Positions 53,792-62,896 of a stretch of 64,000 nucleotides of DNA are shown piece after piece (within the stretch, counting starts at the first letter, position 1; the number at the start of each line of letters is the position of its first letter). The stretch covers positions 1 through 64,000 of the forward strand of contig NZ_UGQU01000002.1 of assembly GCF_900453205.1 (NCBI RefSeq), given 5' to 3'. The translations under genes and the position numbers were made by a program. The notes beneath the pieces are model-generated. The model did no database searches, was not told where the DNA came from, and worked only from the letters and a program-made list of their open reading frames with translations. Source of the stretch: Moraxella lacunata. Its GTDB lineage: Bacteria; Pseudomonadota; Gammaproteobacteria; Pseudomonadales; Moraxellaceae.

Positions 53792-54805
53792 TTAAAAAAA
53801 TTGTTTAATAAAATCAATAACGCCCAAAATAAGTAGTTTGCTCATTTTAAGCCAAGAAACAATAATAAAAAAACTAATAATCATAAGGACTAGACAAAAA
53901 TTTAAATACAAATTATCTAGCCACATTACAATATTCATAGACATCTCGGCAGATATGTCTACGGATTGAACAAGAAGTATTCCACCCCACATCATCAAAG
54001 CACAGAAAAACGCCAAAAATGAAGTCCATAAATAAGATTTTAAAAATGAAAATAAATCACCGTTATGACTATGTTTAAATTTATTTAAGCCACTCCAGCC
54101 AATAATACCCAAGAAAGATGGATTAATTGCAATAATAATACACGGGACACCGATAAAACGAACAAAGTGAAAAAATAAAGCTGATTTACCGAATTCAGAA
54201 TTAAGAAATTCTATCTCAGAATTATACATAGTATGCAGGATTTTATCACTTGATGAACCAATATCCAAAATAAACAACTTTCTATCTACATTTAACGGCG
54301 GTAAGTTGGTGTTTACTCTCACCCACTCCACAATCCCCATCACCCAATCAGGTTGCCACACCAACGTCAAATCCTTCACCCACGCCGAAATAAAAAACAC
54401 TTCAAATAAAAAGTATGACCCAAGAAATACCAACGCCCACCTTTGGATAGGTCGCATGGCAAGCCCTCCTGTATGGGCAAGCTCTGCTTCTACTTCCGCC
54501 CTGTCATGATCATCAAGTTCATCTAGGGCTTGTTGTAATTCTTGTTCTCGTTTTGCAGTGTGGGTTTTCCCAAAAAACAACCTAAACCAAACAGGACAAA
54601 GTGCCATCATGGTGCAGATAAATAGATAATAGATGAAGTTAAAGAACAGATTTTGCTGTAAGCTAAATCCTTCTAGCTCAAAGCCAAGAAAAGCAAACCC
54701 CCAAAAAAACCAAAAACAGATGATAAGAGCATAATAAAACAGATTGTCTTCATACAGACGGTTGGAAATAAGCCAGTCGGCAATGGTGTTGGTGTGGTGG
54801 GGCAT
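53792..54805 (-). CDS. multi-TM membrane protein, paralogue 2
   Basis: A 337-residue membrane protein, identical to paralogue 1 in its first 90 residues (PHHTNTIADWLISNRLYEDN...), similar through about residue 190 (WVKDLTLVWQPDW..., PPLNVDRKLFILD) and then divergent, with other transmembrane helices. The identical part extends through the promoter and the inverted repeat upstream, so a segment of about 0.9 kb was duplicated or homogenised. The variable C-terminal half next to a variable partner suggests co-evolution with what follows. Function unknown. Confidence 0.72.
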   Translation of the reverse strand: MPHHTNTIADWLISNRLYEDNLFYYALIICFWFFWGFAFLGFELEGFSLQQNLFFNFIYYLFICTMMALCPVWFRLFFGKTHTAKREQELQQALDELDDHDRAEVEAELAHTGGLAMRPIQRWALVFLGSYFLFEVFFISAWVKDLTLVWQPDWVMGIVEWVRVNTNLPPLNVDRKLFILDIGSSSDKILHTMYNSEIEFLNSEFGKSALFFHFVRFIGVPCIIIAINPSFLGIIGWSGLNKFKHSHNGDLFSFLKSYLWTSFLAFFCALMMWGGILLVQSVDISAEMSMNIVMWLDNLYLNFCLVLMIISFFIIVSWLKMSKLLILGVIDFIKQFF

Positions 54806-54834
54806 TTTTGGTACATATGTTTAAATATCTTTTT

Positions 54835-54863
54835 AATTTAACATAGCAAAAATACATTGTCAA
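54835..54863 (-). promoter_or_regulatory. promoter of paralogue 2
   Basis: TTGACA (54858-54863), 17-bp spacer, TAAATT (54835-54840), the exact duplicate of the promoter at 53526-53554. Confidence 0.75.
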
Positions 54864-54986
54864 TATATTTTCTCAGCTCGTAGGTTGGGTTGAACGATAG
54901 TGAAACCCAACAGTTTAGGTTTTGAACTTGTTAGGTTTCGTGCCTCAACCCAATCAAACCCACATTTTTGTCGATTTTTAAAAACT

Positions 54987-55283
54987 TTAACCCCAGTATT
55001 TACAAGGGCTTATGCTTAGCTTGAAAAGAGGCTTGTTATACAAAATCCATAAAATAATCACCACGCCAATAGCAAAAGTTAAAAATGCAAAAAGCAAGTG
55101 AAACAAAGCAAATGCCCAGCCAATCAATCTTCCAAACCAACTATTAGATTGTCGCCACGCACAACCTGCTTCAAATAGCCGTAGCAGTAATACTGCAAAA
55201 GCAAAAAGCAACCAAATGATAAACCAAATACACCCAACCAACTTGATATTTACCACGGGTTTGTAGGGGTGTGCTGAGCACAC
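54987..55283 (-). CDS. small membrane protein whose start lies in a MITE-like element
   Basis: A possible 98-residue protein with two long hydrophobic segments (about residues 17-38 and 52-80). The first 18 codons (MCSAHPYKP...) come from the 148-bp repeat, so an original start was displaced or the gene was 5'-truncated. No family is recognised and no convincing Shine-Dalgarno is visible. It may be a remnant. Confidence 0.4.
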   Translation of the reverse strand: MCSAHPYKPVVNIKLVGCIWFIIWLLFAFAVLLLRLFEAGCAWRQSNSWFGRLIGWAFALFHLLFAFLTFAIGVVIILWILYNKPLFKLSISPCKYWG

Positions 55284-55376
55284 CCTTTGGTGATATTACC
55301 ATACAAGGCGTGCTCAGCACGCCCCTACGTCCACACATCATTGTATTTTTAGTAATTTTAAAGTTTCTTGGGTGTA
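55229..55376 (-). repeat. 148-bp MITE-like element, copy 2
   Basis: Opposite orientation to the copy at 44412-44559 and with the better preserved ends: TACACCCAACCAACTTG at one side, and the complement of TACACCCAAGAAACTT at the other. Inner palindrome TAGGGGTGTGCTGAGCACAC. TA at both ends. Confidence 0.78.
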
Positions 55377-55514
55377 ATATCCCAACTACCATCTAGGTCG
55401 CCAAGTTGCAATATACCAAAACGTCAAAAAAAGCAGTAATATTTTGATTTTACCATGCTTTTCATCATGATTCTTAGCATGTCTTGTTCTTATGGTGTAG
55501 CTTACGATGAACCA

Positions 55515-55665
55515 ATTTGACATCTCCAATTTTTCGACCGTTCTCTTGGCATTTTTGAACAAGAACGTCCTAACATGCTTGCGATTTTCTCGGTTTTGTG
55601 CCTTGTGCAAGCATTAATATTATCTTTTCTCGTTCATTTATGCTAAGATGTTTGTAGGTGTTCAT
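55515..55665 (-). pseudogene. IS30-family transposase remnant
   Basis: From the ATG at 55665 it reads MNTYKHLSINEREKIILMLA, the usual IS30 start, but stops at 55570; a shifted frame continues IASMLGRSCSKMPRERS, the helix-turn-helix that should follow. Only this N-terminal part remains. The surrounding 55377-55993 holds no other gene I can see. Confidence 0.7.
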
Positions 55666-55993
55666 GGTTACTTTTTGATTTGTGTGGTAACAATATTATG
55701 AGCAATAATGAATATCTTTTCATTGGTTGTGATTGGACTGTATGTTTAAGGCTCAAAAACTGCAAAAAAAGATCTAAGATTATCTTTGTTCAAAGAATTA
55801 GGTAGGGTCTGGGGGTGTATTAACCTTCACTATAGTGCAAACTTGCATAATTTGTCAGGCAAGATTACAAAAAGAGAAAATCATATACCAACTATTTGAA
55901 AACCATCATACCCAAGCCAATATTAAATGCGGTTTTGGTAAATTTATTGATTGATAAATCATCATTCAACCAGCTGTATGGAAATTATATTTG

Positions 55994-56749
55994 ATGAAAT
56001 CTACTAAACACTTATCCGTCTTGGTATTATTTTCATGCTTATGGTCAATACCCCAATCAAGCATGGCTAAAATTGCCAATTGCCCTGCCATTGATGAAAA
56101 TAACATCCGTTATAGAAGTCATGGCAATTTTGTGGAAGCGTCTTACACCACGCACAATCAAACAAACACAATCCACCCAAAGCCAATTGAAAATAAGCAA
56201 ATACTTTGGCATACTAAGTTATTGGAAAATGACAAAGTGCTAGACCCGCATTTAGAAGCCGATGTTCAGTTTAATATCACTTGCATTCAATACACCACTG
56301 ATAAACATATTATCGCAACTGATAGACGCAACAGACGATTTATTTTGGATAAACAAACAGGCAAACTTTTACAAACCCAAACATACGAATTATTATACAA
56401 TCTAAGGGTTAATGAAATCCCTATTTATCATCAAAACGACATCGCAAAATTAGAGCATTTGGGGGATTATTTATTTGTTCTAAAACGCATTGATTATATC
56501 AATCAATCATCATTAGCCATTTATAAAAATGATATGCCTGACAATTATGATGTTGTATTAAATATGCCAAATAACACTTTTTATTTATTGGCAAAGCAAA
56601 CACTCAAAGACACCCTAAATCTTTTAAAAGATTTTGAAAAAGACAAAACCATTAACACCGAGCATTGGGTCAAAATGACAGCCAAGCAAATGACCGACTG
56701 GCATCACAAAACCTATGTCCAACCCAAATTATTACAACGAGCCAACTAA
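55994..56749 (+). CDS. secreted hypothetical protein
   Basis: A 251-residue protein with a Sec signal peptide (hydrophobic core LSVLVLFSCLWSIPQ, likely cleavage after SMA near residue 25). The mature part is beta-rich with phrases such as IATDRRNRRFILDKQTGKLL that resemble a single blade of a beta-propeller, then DYLFVLKRIDYINQSSLAIY. I do not recognise a family. It is followed after one base by the amidotransferase gene, suggesting co-transcription. The ATG at 55994 is chosen over a TTG three bases before it. Confidence 0.7.
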   Translation: MKSTKHLSVLVLFSCLWSIPQSSMAKIANCPAIDENNIRYRSHGNFVEASYTTHNQTNTIHPKPIENKQILWHTKLLENDKVLDPHLEADVQFNITCIQYTTDKHIIATDRRNRRFILDKQTGKLLQTQTYELLYNLRVNEIPIYHQNDIAKLEHLGDYLFVLKRIDYINQSSLAIYKNDMPDNYDVVLNMPNNTFYLLAKQTLKDTLNLLKDFEKDKTINTEHWVKMTAKQMTDWHHKTYVQPKLLQRAN

Positions 56750-56750
56750 T

Positions 56751-57638
56751 ATGTGTCAACTACTTGGAATGAACTGCAACACCCCCACCGACATCGGATT
56801 TAGCTTTACAGGCTTTCGCCAGCGTGGGGGCTTGACCGACCACCATGAGGACGGTTTTGGCATTGCGTTTTTTGAAAAAAGCGAATCGGGCAACATCGGA
56901 CTTCGCCAATTTCACGACAACAAGCCAAGCTACCTATCGCCCGTGGCGGATTTGATAAACCATTACCCCATAAAAGCCATGAACGTCATCGCCCATATCA
57001 GACGGGCGACCACAGGCGAAAAAAGCAACCTATCCAACCTACACCCCTTTGTGCGTGAAGTGTGGGGCGAGCAGTGGGTATTTGCCCACAACGGGCAGAT
57101 GACAGCGAGCTTTATCAGTCGCACCGAACGCCTACACGCCAACGGCAATGCCGAGCATTATACGCCCGTAGGCACGACCGACAGCGAGCTTGCGTTTTGT
57201 TATCTGTTAAACCGCCTAAAAGCCACTTTTAAATCCCGTCCGTCCGATGAGGCGTTGTTTGCCTTTTTGACCGCACAATGCCGTTATCTGTCCGCCAATG
57301 GGCTTTTTAACTGCTTGATTTCTAATGGAAATTGGCAATTTGCCTATGCAGGCAGTCTTTTGTTTTATCTCACTCGCAAAGCCCCTTTTGGCGAGGCTCA
57401 TCTGTCAGACGGCGAGATGAGCGTAAATTTTGGCGATTTGACCACTGCCAAAGACAAAGTTACCGTCATCGTTACCATACCGCTCACCAACAACGAAAAA
57501 TGGCAACAGATTGCCGTGGACGAATGTGTGGTATTTAGGGACGGCGACGTGGTGTTTAAGGATACGCCCAGCAAAAAAACCTATCTATCTATCGAAGACG
57601 GCATCGCTTTGGCAAGAAGTGTGGGGGCAAGCGTGTGA
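56751..57638 (+). CDS. class II glutamine amidotransferase (YafJ-like)
   Basis: A 295-residue Ntn-type amidotransferase. The start at 56751 makes Cys2 the N-terminal nucleophile (MCQLLGMNCNTPTDI), as the family requires. Other parts of the site are visible: RGGLTDHHEDGFGIAFFE (about residues 26-43), VIAHIRRATTGE (about 80-91), HPFVRE and WVFAHNGQM (about 109-117), and GTTDSELAFCYLL. It resembles E. coli YafJ; the acceptor substrate is unknown. It lies one base after the secreted protein gene. Higher GC than that neighbour. Confidence 0.92.
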   Translation: MCQLLGMNCNTPTDIGFSFTGFRQRGGLTDHHEDGFGIAFFEKSESGNIGLRQFHDNKPSYLSPVADLINHYPIKAMNVIAHIRRATTGEKSNLSNLHPFVREVWGEQWVFAHNGQMTASFISRTERLHANGNAEHYTPVGTTDSELAFCYLLNRLKATFKSRPSDEALFAFLTAQCRYLSANGLFNCLISNGNWQFAYAGSLLFYLTRKAPFGEAHLSDGEMSVNFGDLTTAKDKVTVIVTIPLTNNEKWQQIAVDECVVFRDGDVVFKDTPSKKTYLSIEDGIALARSVGASV

Positions 57639-57727
57639 TGGGCATGGCAATCAATGGCAACCAATTAAGAAGATTTTGCCAACAATTCACCGCCTTAATT
57701 AAATAAAGATAATAATAACATTTATTA

Positions 57728-57756
57728 TTTACATTATTGTAATATTTAAGTATAAT
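57728..57756 (+). promoter_or_regulatory. promoter of the siderophore receptor gene
   Basis: TTTACA (57728-57733), 17-bp spacer, TATAAT (57751-57756). An AT-rich GATAATAATAACATTTATTA (from 57708) just upstream is Fur-box-like but loose. Confidence 0.7.
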
Positions 57757-57797
57757 TGTTACCATTTACACCTATTTAATTTAATTAAGGAAACGCC

Positions 57798-60056
57798 ATG
57801 CCACAGTTTCGCCCAAAAACATTATCCGTCTGCCTGTTATCATTCATGAGTATGACAGCAATGGCACAGACCCAAGCCGTCAGCGATGACGATCTGCCAA
57901 ATGTTGAGCTAGAACACATGGTCATCACCGCCCAAAGACAAGTCAAGCAGTCGCTTGGCGTGTCAAACATCAGCGAGGACGACCTTGAACGCACGCCTGT
58001 TGCCAGCGACATCTCAGAAATCGTACGAAAAATGCCGGGGGTAAATCTGACAGGAAACTCGGCAACAGGTCAGCGTGGCAATCAGCGACAGATTGATATT
58101 CGGGGTATGGGTCCTGAGAATACGCTCATCTTGGTCGATGGTAAGCCGATCACCTCACGCAATAGCGTGCGTTATGGCTGGCGTGGAGAGCGTGATACTC
58201 GTGGCGACTCGCAGTGGGTGCCAGCGGCGGCAATCCAAAGCATTGAGGTTATCAGAGGTCCTGCCGCCGCTCGCTATGGCAGTGGGGCGATGGGTGGGGT
58301 GGTGAACATCATCACCAAAAAAACCACCGAGGGCTTGCATGGCTCTGTTGAGCTGTACACCAATCAGCCAGAGGACAGTCAAGAGGGCGACAGTCGGCGT
58401 ATCAGTGCCAATCTTAGTGGCTCACTGACCGATAAGCTGGGCGTGCGTCTTTATGGTAATTTTAACAAAACAAAGATGGACGACCCTAACATCAATCCTT
58501 TGGTGCGTTATTATAATGCCAATGGCACTTATTATATGGCACGAGCGGCAGGGCGTGAGGGCGTGGAAAATAAAGATGCAGGCATACGCCTAAGCTATGA
58601 GATAAGCCCTAAGCACACGCTTAATTTTGATGCCACTTATGGTCGTCAGGGCAATGAATATGCAGGCGACACACAGCACTCCAACCGTGATGCGACTTTG
58701 ACAGACCCGACTTCTGCCCAAAATGCCAGCAATGCACTTCTTAACTCTCTTTTGGGCAGTCAGACCAACATCATGCGTCGTGATGGCTATGCACTAAGCT
58801 ATGATGGCGAATTTGATTGGGGCGATGTCAGCTTGACCGCTCAATATGATAAAACCAAAAACACCCGTCTGAATGAGGGTTTGGCGGGTGGTCCTGAGGG
58901 GGTGATTACCAGTTTGGAATTTGAAAATACCAAACTTGACACCAAAAGACTGCACGGTGAGCTGACTTTGCCTTTGATGGTGGGCGTGCCACAGAAGCTC
59001 ACATTGGGGGCAGAATATGTACATGATAAGCTCATAGATACCGCTAACACGGATGAAGGCACAGCCACAGGCACGGACAGACGAGCGATATTTGCCGACT
59101 ATTACACCTCTGGCGACAGAAGCAAGATGACCTCACGCATTGCCTCTGTCTATGCAGAGGATAATTTGCAACTTTCAGATGACACCAATTTGGTGCTATC
59201 GGCTCGTTACGACCACCACAATAAATCAGGCGGTAATTTTAGCCCAGCATTAAACCTCACCCACAAGCTCAATGACGCTTGGACGGTAAAAGCAGGCGTG
59301 GCTCGTGCGTATAAAGCACCCAACCTTTATCAAAATTCAAGCGGCTATCTGCTCTACACTCGTGGTCAAGGATGTCCTGTCTATCTGGGCAATAGATTTC
59401 GCTGTATCTTGCAGGGCAATGATGACCTAAAACCAGAAACCTCACTCAACACCGAGCTTGGCGTACAATACAAACAAGACAATATCAATGCCAGCTTAAC
59501 TTATTTTCATAATGATTATAAAGATAAAATTGTGGCAGGCAGTGCGGTGCATGACACAACAGTCATTGGGGCGGATACTTATCGTTTGTTAAAATGGGAA
59601 AATACTCCGAGGGCGACCATATCAGGTCTGGAGGGCAATATCACTTGGACAAAGGATAAAGCACGCTGGACCAATAACATCACTTATATGATGAAGTCGG
59701 TGGATAAGCAGACGGGCGACCCGTTATCATTGGTGCCAAATTATACATGGAACTCTGTCTTTGGCTATGACTTTAATGATGATTGGGATATGAATGTGGT
59801 ATTTACGCAGTATGGTCGTCAAAAGGTACGCCGAAATGCTCAAAATGTCATCGAAGTCGGTCAGCTAAATGGACCTGATGTACGCAGTTATAATACCGTC
59901 TCTGTCAATGCAGGCTATCGCTTTAATGACAATCTACAAGGTCGTATCGGAGTGAATAACTTGTTTGACAAGCAGCTGCTGCGTGATAATAGTGCCAATC
60001 AGACCTATAATGAGACAGGGCGTGCATATTTTGCCAGTTTAAAATACGAGTTTTAA
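57798..60056 (+). CDS. fepA: FepA-like TonB-dependent siderophore receptor
   Basis: A 752-residue outer-membrane receptor. A signal peptide (cleavage after AMA near residue 23) is followed by a TonB box (EHMVITA, near 40), the plug domain (QIDIRGMGPENTLILVDGKP and SIEVIRGPAAARYGSGAMGG, about 93-175) and a 22-strand barrel ending in ASLKYEF with the terminal Phe typical of outer-membrane proteins. Plug motifs are of the FepA/BfeA/PfeA enterobactin group. A matching esterase gene follows behind a terminator-like hairpin, which supports a catecholate siderophore substrate. AAGGAAACGCC precedes the ATG. Iron regulation by Fur (encoded 2.3 kb away) is expected. Confidence 0.9.
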   Translation: MPQFRPKTLSVCLLSFMSMTAMAQTQAVSDDDLPNVELEHMVITAQRQVKQSLGVSNISEDDLERTPVASDISEIVRKMPGVNLTGNSATGQRGNQRQIDIRGMGPENTLILVDGKPITSRNSVRYGWRGERDTRGDSQWVPAAAIQSIEVIRGPAAARYGSGAMGGVVNIITKKTTEGLHGSVELYTNQPEDSQEGDSRRISANLSGSLTDKLGVRLYGNFNKTKMDDPNINPLVRYYNANGTYYMARAAGREGVENKDAGIRLSYEISPKHTLNFDATYGRQGNEYAGDTQHSNRDATLTDPTSAQNASNALLNSLLGSQTNIMRRDGYALSYDGEFDWGDVSLTAQYDKTKNTRLNEGLAGGPEGVITSLEFENTKLDTKRLHGELTLPLMVGVPQKLTLGAEYVHDKLIDTANTDEGTATGTDRRAIFADYYTSGDRSKMTSRIASVYAEDNLQLSDDTNLVLSARYDHHNKSGGNFSPALNLTHKLNDAWTVKAGVARAYKAPNLYQNSSGYLLYTRGQGCPVYLGNRFRCILQGNDDLKPETSLNTELGVQYKQDNINASLTYFHNDYKDKIVAGSAVHDTTVIGADTYRLLKWENTPRATISGLEGNITWTKDKARWTNNITYMMKSVDKQTGDPLSLVPNYTWNSVFGYDFNDDWDMNVVFTQYGRQKVRRNAQNVIEVGQLNGPDVRSYNTVSVNAGYRFNDNLQGRIGVNNLFDKQLLRDNSANQTYNETGRAYFASLKYEF

Positions 60057-60061
60057 TTGTT

Positions 60062-60094
60062 AAAATTAAGGGCATTTTTCGCCCTTAATTTTTT
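60062..60094 (+). terminator. terminator or attenuator between receptor and esterase genes
   Basis: A perfect 12-bp stem AAAATTAAGGGC / GCCCTTAATTTT around ATTTTTC, followed by T residues. It starts six bases after the receptor stop and ends 11 bases before the esterase ATG, so part of the mRNA would stop here. Confidence 0.8.
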
Positions 60095-60104
60095 GGATAA
60101 TTTT

Positions 60105-61022
60105 ATGAAAATTAGTCATTTCTCTGCATTTTTTGCCTTATCCTTAATGGCATTACAAGGTTGTACCAGTCTGCCTGCCAAACAGTCTGCCCCAAACTGG
60201 CAAGTCGCCACCATGTTAAACAGCCATGAAAAAGTGGTGTATTCCAGCCACACCAACAAACACTATCTGATACAAGTCGCCACCATTGGCAAAAAACCTG
60301 CCAACGGCTATCCTATCATCTATGTGCTAGACGGCAATGCGTTTTTTGGGGTGGCAACCTCCATCGCCCAAATGAATCACGACAAACCGAGCGAAAAAAA
60401 TCCCAAATCCTTAATGGTCGTGGGCATCGGCTACACCACAGGGCGAGCCTTTGACATACCAAACCGCACGCATGACTATACGCCACCGTCCAAAAGCTAC
60501 CCCACCCCAAAAGGCGAGCAGACGGCTTTTGGTGGGGCGGATTATTTTCATGCTTTTATCGCTGATGAGCTTGAACCCATGCTGGATAAGGAGTTTGGCA
60601 TTAACCCCAATCATCGCACACTTATCGGGCATTCGTATGGCGGACTGTTTGGGCTGTATCTGCTCATGGCTCGCAGTGAGAGTTTTGATAATTATGTCAT
60701 CGCCAGCCCATCTATTTGGTGGAATGATAAGAGTATCTTGACCCATCAAAATGGAATTATCGCCACACCCAACGTCAAAAATATCCTTATCACGCTGGGC
60801 GAACACGAACTGAACGCCCGCCACCGTAACCCCAACACCCCCACCACGCTAGAAAATAGCAATGCCTATCTTATGAGTGAGTTTTTAAAAAATAAACTGC
60901 CCCACACCAACGTAACTTTTCATTTTAACCCCAACCAATCCCACGGCGAAAATGCCTATCCGTCCATCATACAAGGCGTGAACATGGCGTATCAGGCGTG
61001 CAAGGCGGACTCAAACTGTTAA
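60105..61022 (+). CDS. IroE/Fes-like siderophore esterase, lipoprotein
   Basis: A 305-residue alpha/beta hydrolase of the esterase D/IroE group. It has a lipoprotein signal (FALSLMALQGCTS; Cys near residue 20), YPIIYVLDGNAFFGVA (about 67-82), the nucleophile elbow LIGHSYGG (Ser near 183) and a late His in NQSHGENAYPS. IroE and Fes cut cyclic or iron-loaded enterobactin-type siderophores, which suits the FepA-like gene before it. As a lipoprotein it would act in the periplasm. The ATG at 60105 is taken because it starts the signal peptide; a longer frame only crosses the hairpin. Confidence 0.85.
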   Translation: MKISHFSAFFALSLMALQGCTSLPAKQSAPNWQVATMLNSHEKVVYSSHTNKHYLIQVATIGKKPANGYPIIYVLDGNAFFGVATSIAQMNHDKPSEKNPKSLMVVGIGYTTGRAFDIPNRTHDYTPPSKSYPTPKGEQTAFGGADYFHAFIADELEPMLDKEFGINPNHRTLIGHSYGGLFGLYLLMARSESFDNYVIASPSIWWNDKSILTHQNGIIATPNVKNILITLGEHELNARHRNPNTPTTLENSNAYLMSEFLKNKLPHTNVTFHFNPNQSHGENAYPSIIQGVNMAYQACKADSNC

Positions 61023-61059
61023 ATCTTGTCAAGCCAAAAAGCATACGATAATCATTCGC

Positions 61060-61088
61060 TTTACAGTTTTATAAAACAGGTTTATAAT
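61060..61088 (+). promoter_or_regulatory. promoter of the di-haem peroxidase gene
   Basis: TTTACA (61060-61065), 17-bp spacer, TATAAT (61083-61088). GATAATCATT at 61047-61056 just before the -35 is half of a Fur box. Confidence 0.7.
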
Positions 61089-61121
61089 AACCCACCAAAC
61101 ATAACAAGCTGATTTATCGCA

Positions 61122-62199
61122 ATGTTACGAGTGGTTTTTGTGGTGTTGGCTATCATGTTTAGCACCTGTCAGGCAGTAGCTCACACATCATCAGGCGAAT
61201 GCGACATACAATGTTTACGCCTTGCTTATGCCAAACCTACCGACCAATGGTTGGCACCAACCATTGATGACGGCGTGGCATGGGCAGAGCTTGCCCCCAT
61301 TGGCACGCCACCCATGCCCACACCCCTAAGCGAGCTTGGCAAACGGTTATTTTTTGAAACCGCCTTGTCATCAGACGAACAAATCTCTTGTGCCACCTGC
61401 CATGACCCACGCCACGCCTTTGCTGACCCACGCCCCGTATCGCTTGGCGTATATGACCGACAAGGCACCCGCAACAGCCAATCCTTGACACATCTGGGGT
61501 TAGACAGCCCACAACACGCCTTTTTTTGGGACGGACGAGCCAAGACCTTGCACGAGCAAGTACTCATGCCCCTGACCGACCCCAACGAGATGGACATTAC
61601 GCTAGACAGCGTGCCAAACCGCTTGGCAAATGCAGGATACCTGCCACACTTTCGGACGGTGTTTGGGCAACAAATGACCGCCATTGACATCAATCAAGTC
61701 GCCCACGCCCTGACCGCCTATCTGCACACGCTCACCCCTACACCCACCCGTTTTGATGAGTTTTTAAAGGGCGACATCACAGCTTTGAGTGATGCCGAAC
61801 TGTTGGGCTTGCACCTATTTCGCACCAAGGGGGCGGTGCATGAATTGTCATTTTGGGCAAGCGATGAGCGATGGCGATTTTCACAATCTCAATCAAACCC
61901 TAGCAGGGCGAAAACGCCAAGACTTTGGCAAATACGACATCACAGGCGACCCTGCCGATTTTGGCAAATTTAAAACCCCATCTTTGCGAAACCTTAGCAC
62001 ATCAAAACCGTGGTTTCATCATGGACTGTTTACCAATTTGCGTGGCGTGGTGGCGATTTATAACACAGGCATGGACATACCACCCACCAGCACCGCCCCA
62101 CCCATTGCCCACGCTGACCACTTAGACCCACTCATCAAATCGCTAGAGCTGACCGCCTATGAGATGGACGCATTGACGGCGTTTTTGCTGACGTTGTAG
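61122..62199 (+). pseudogene. di-haem cytochrome c peroxidase (MauG/CcpA family), frameshifted
   Basis: The first frame (signal peptide, then LGKRLFFETALSSDEQISCA with first haem site CATCH near residue 91-95) runs to RTKGA, then loses sense. In the +1-shifted frame the second haem site CMNCH follows RTKGR and the protein continues normally (KYDITGDPADFGKFKTPSLR, LRNLSTSKPWFHHGLF) to ALTAFLLTL at 62199. The shift is at a five-G run (61829-61833); four G would restore one 358-residue frame of normal family length. Such enzymes reduce peroxide in the periplasm with electrons from cytochromes. The gene follows the siderophore genes and precedes fur. It may be truly broken, or the run may be misread. 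Confidence 0.85.
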
Positions 62200-62305
62200 C
62201 AAGATTAAAAAAACCAATCCCAAAAATCAGTCATTTTGTCCATAAATCCTCAATTGATGGATGAAATTTTGCTAAAAGTATGTTAAAGTACACTTATCTT
62301 GTAAC

Positions 62306-62325
62306 TGATTATCAAATGATAATCA
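62306..62325 (+). promoter_or_regulatory. Fur box in the fur promoter region
   Basis: TGATTATCAAATGATAATCA is a perfect palindrome made of GATAAT-type units, 68 bases before the fur ATG. It points to autoregulation. Confidence 0.75.
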
Positions 62326-62392
62326 AAAGAGCTGTGATGATTGATAAAATCAATAATCAGCGACTAAGTCCATGATTTAAAAGGTGATTGAT

Positions 62393-62839
62393 ATGGGATT
62401 TACCAACAAAGATTTACGCAAGGCAGGTCTAAAAGTAACCTTGCCCCGCATGAAGATTTTAGAGTTATTAGAGAACGCAGAACACCACCATATGAGTGCC
62501 GAAGACGTGTACAAGGCACTTGCCGAGCAGGGCGAAGATGTCGGTTTGGCGACGGTGTACCGTGTGCTAACCCAGTTTGAGCAGGCGGGTATCGTTGAGC
62601 GTCATAATTTTGAAAATAACCTATCGGTGTTTGAGATTGCCCAAGAAGAACATCATGACCATTTGGTGTGCGATGTCTGTGGTAAGATTGAAGAGTTTCA
62701 TAATGCCGTTATTGAAGACGAGCAAGAGAAAATCGCTGAGAAGTATAATTTCAAACTGTCAGGGCATTCACTGGTGCTACATGGCGTATGTGATAACGAA
62801 GAGTGTCAAAAGACCCTTGACCCTGCCAATAAAAGCTAA
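62393..62839 (+). CDS. fur: Fur, ferric uptake regulator
   Basis: A 148-residue Fur. The N-terminal winged helix reads MGFTNKDLRKAGLKVTLPRM and the recognition helix lies in GLATVYRVLTQFEQAGIV (about residues 52-69). The metal sites are EEHHDHLVCDVCGKIEEF (about 83-100, CxxC) and a second Cys pair CDNEEC near the end (about 132-137). With iron bound it represses iron-uptake genes such as the FepA-like receptor nearby. The ATG at 62393 follows AAAGGTG and gives the standard start; a GTG nine bases earlier is less likely. Confidence 0.97.
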   Translation: MGFTNKDLRKAGLKVTLPRMKILELLENAEHHHMSAEDVYKALAEQGEDVGLATVYRVLTQFEQAGIVERHNFENNLSVFEIAQEEHHDHLVCDVCGKIEEFHNAVIEDEQEKIAEKYNFKLSGHSLVLHGVCDNEECQKTLDPANKS

Positions 62840-62851
62840 ATCAAGAGTCAT

Positions 62852-62879
62852 AAAAAGACTGGTCATTACCAGTCTTTTT
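62852..62879. terminator. bidirectional terminator between fur and pilU
   Basis: Stem AAAAAGACTGG / CCAGTCTTTTT around TCATTA. It serves both converging genes, fur (plus) and pilU (minus). Confidence 0.88.
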
Positions 62880-62896
62880 GTTTGCCTATCGCCAAG

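Noticed and set aside
55386-55610. Possible 74-residue minus-strand protein
   Set aside because: It is an out-of-frame reading of the IS30 remnant.
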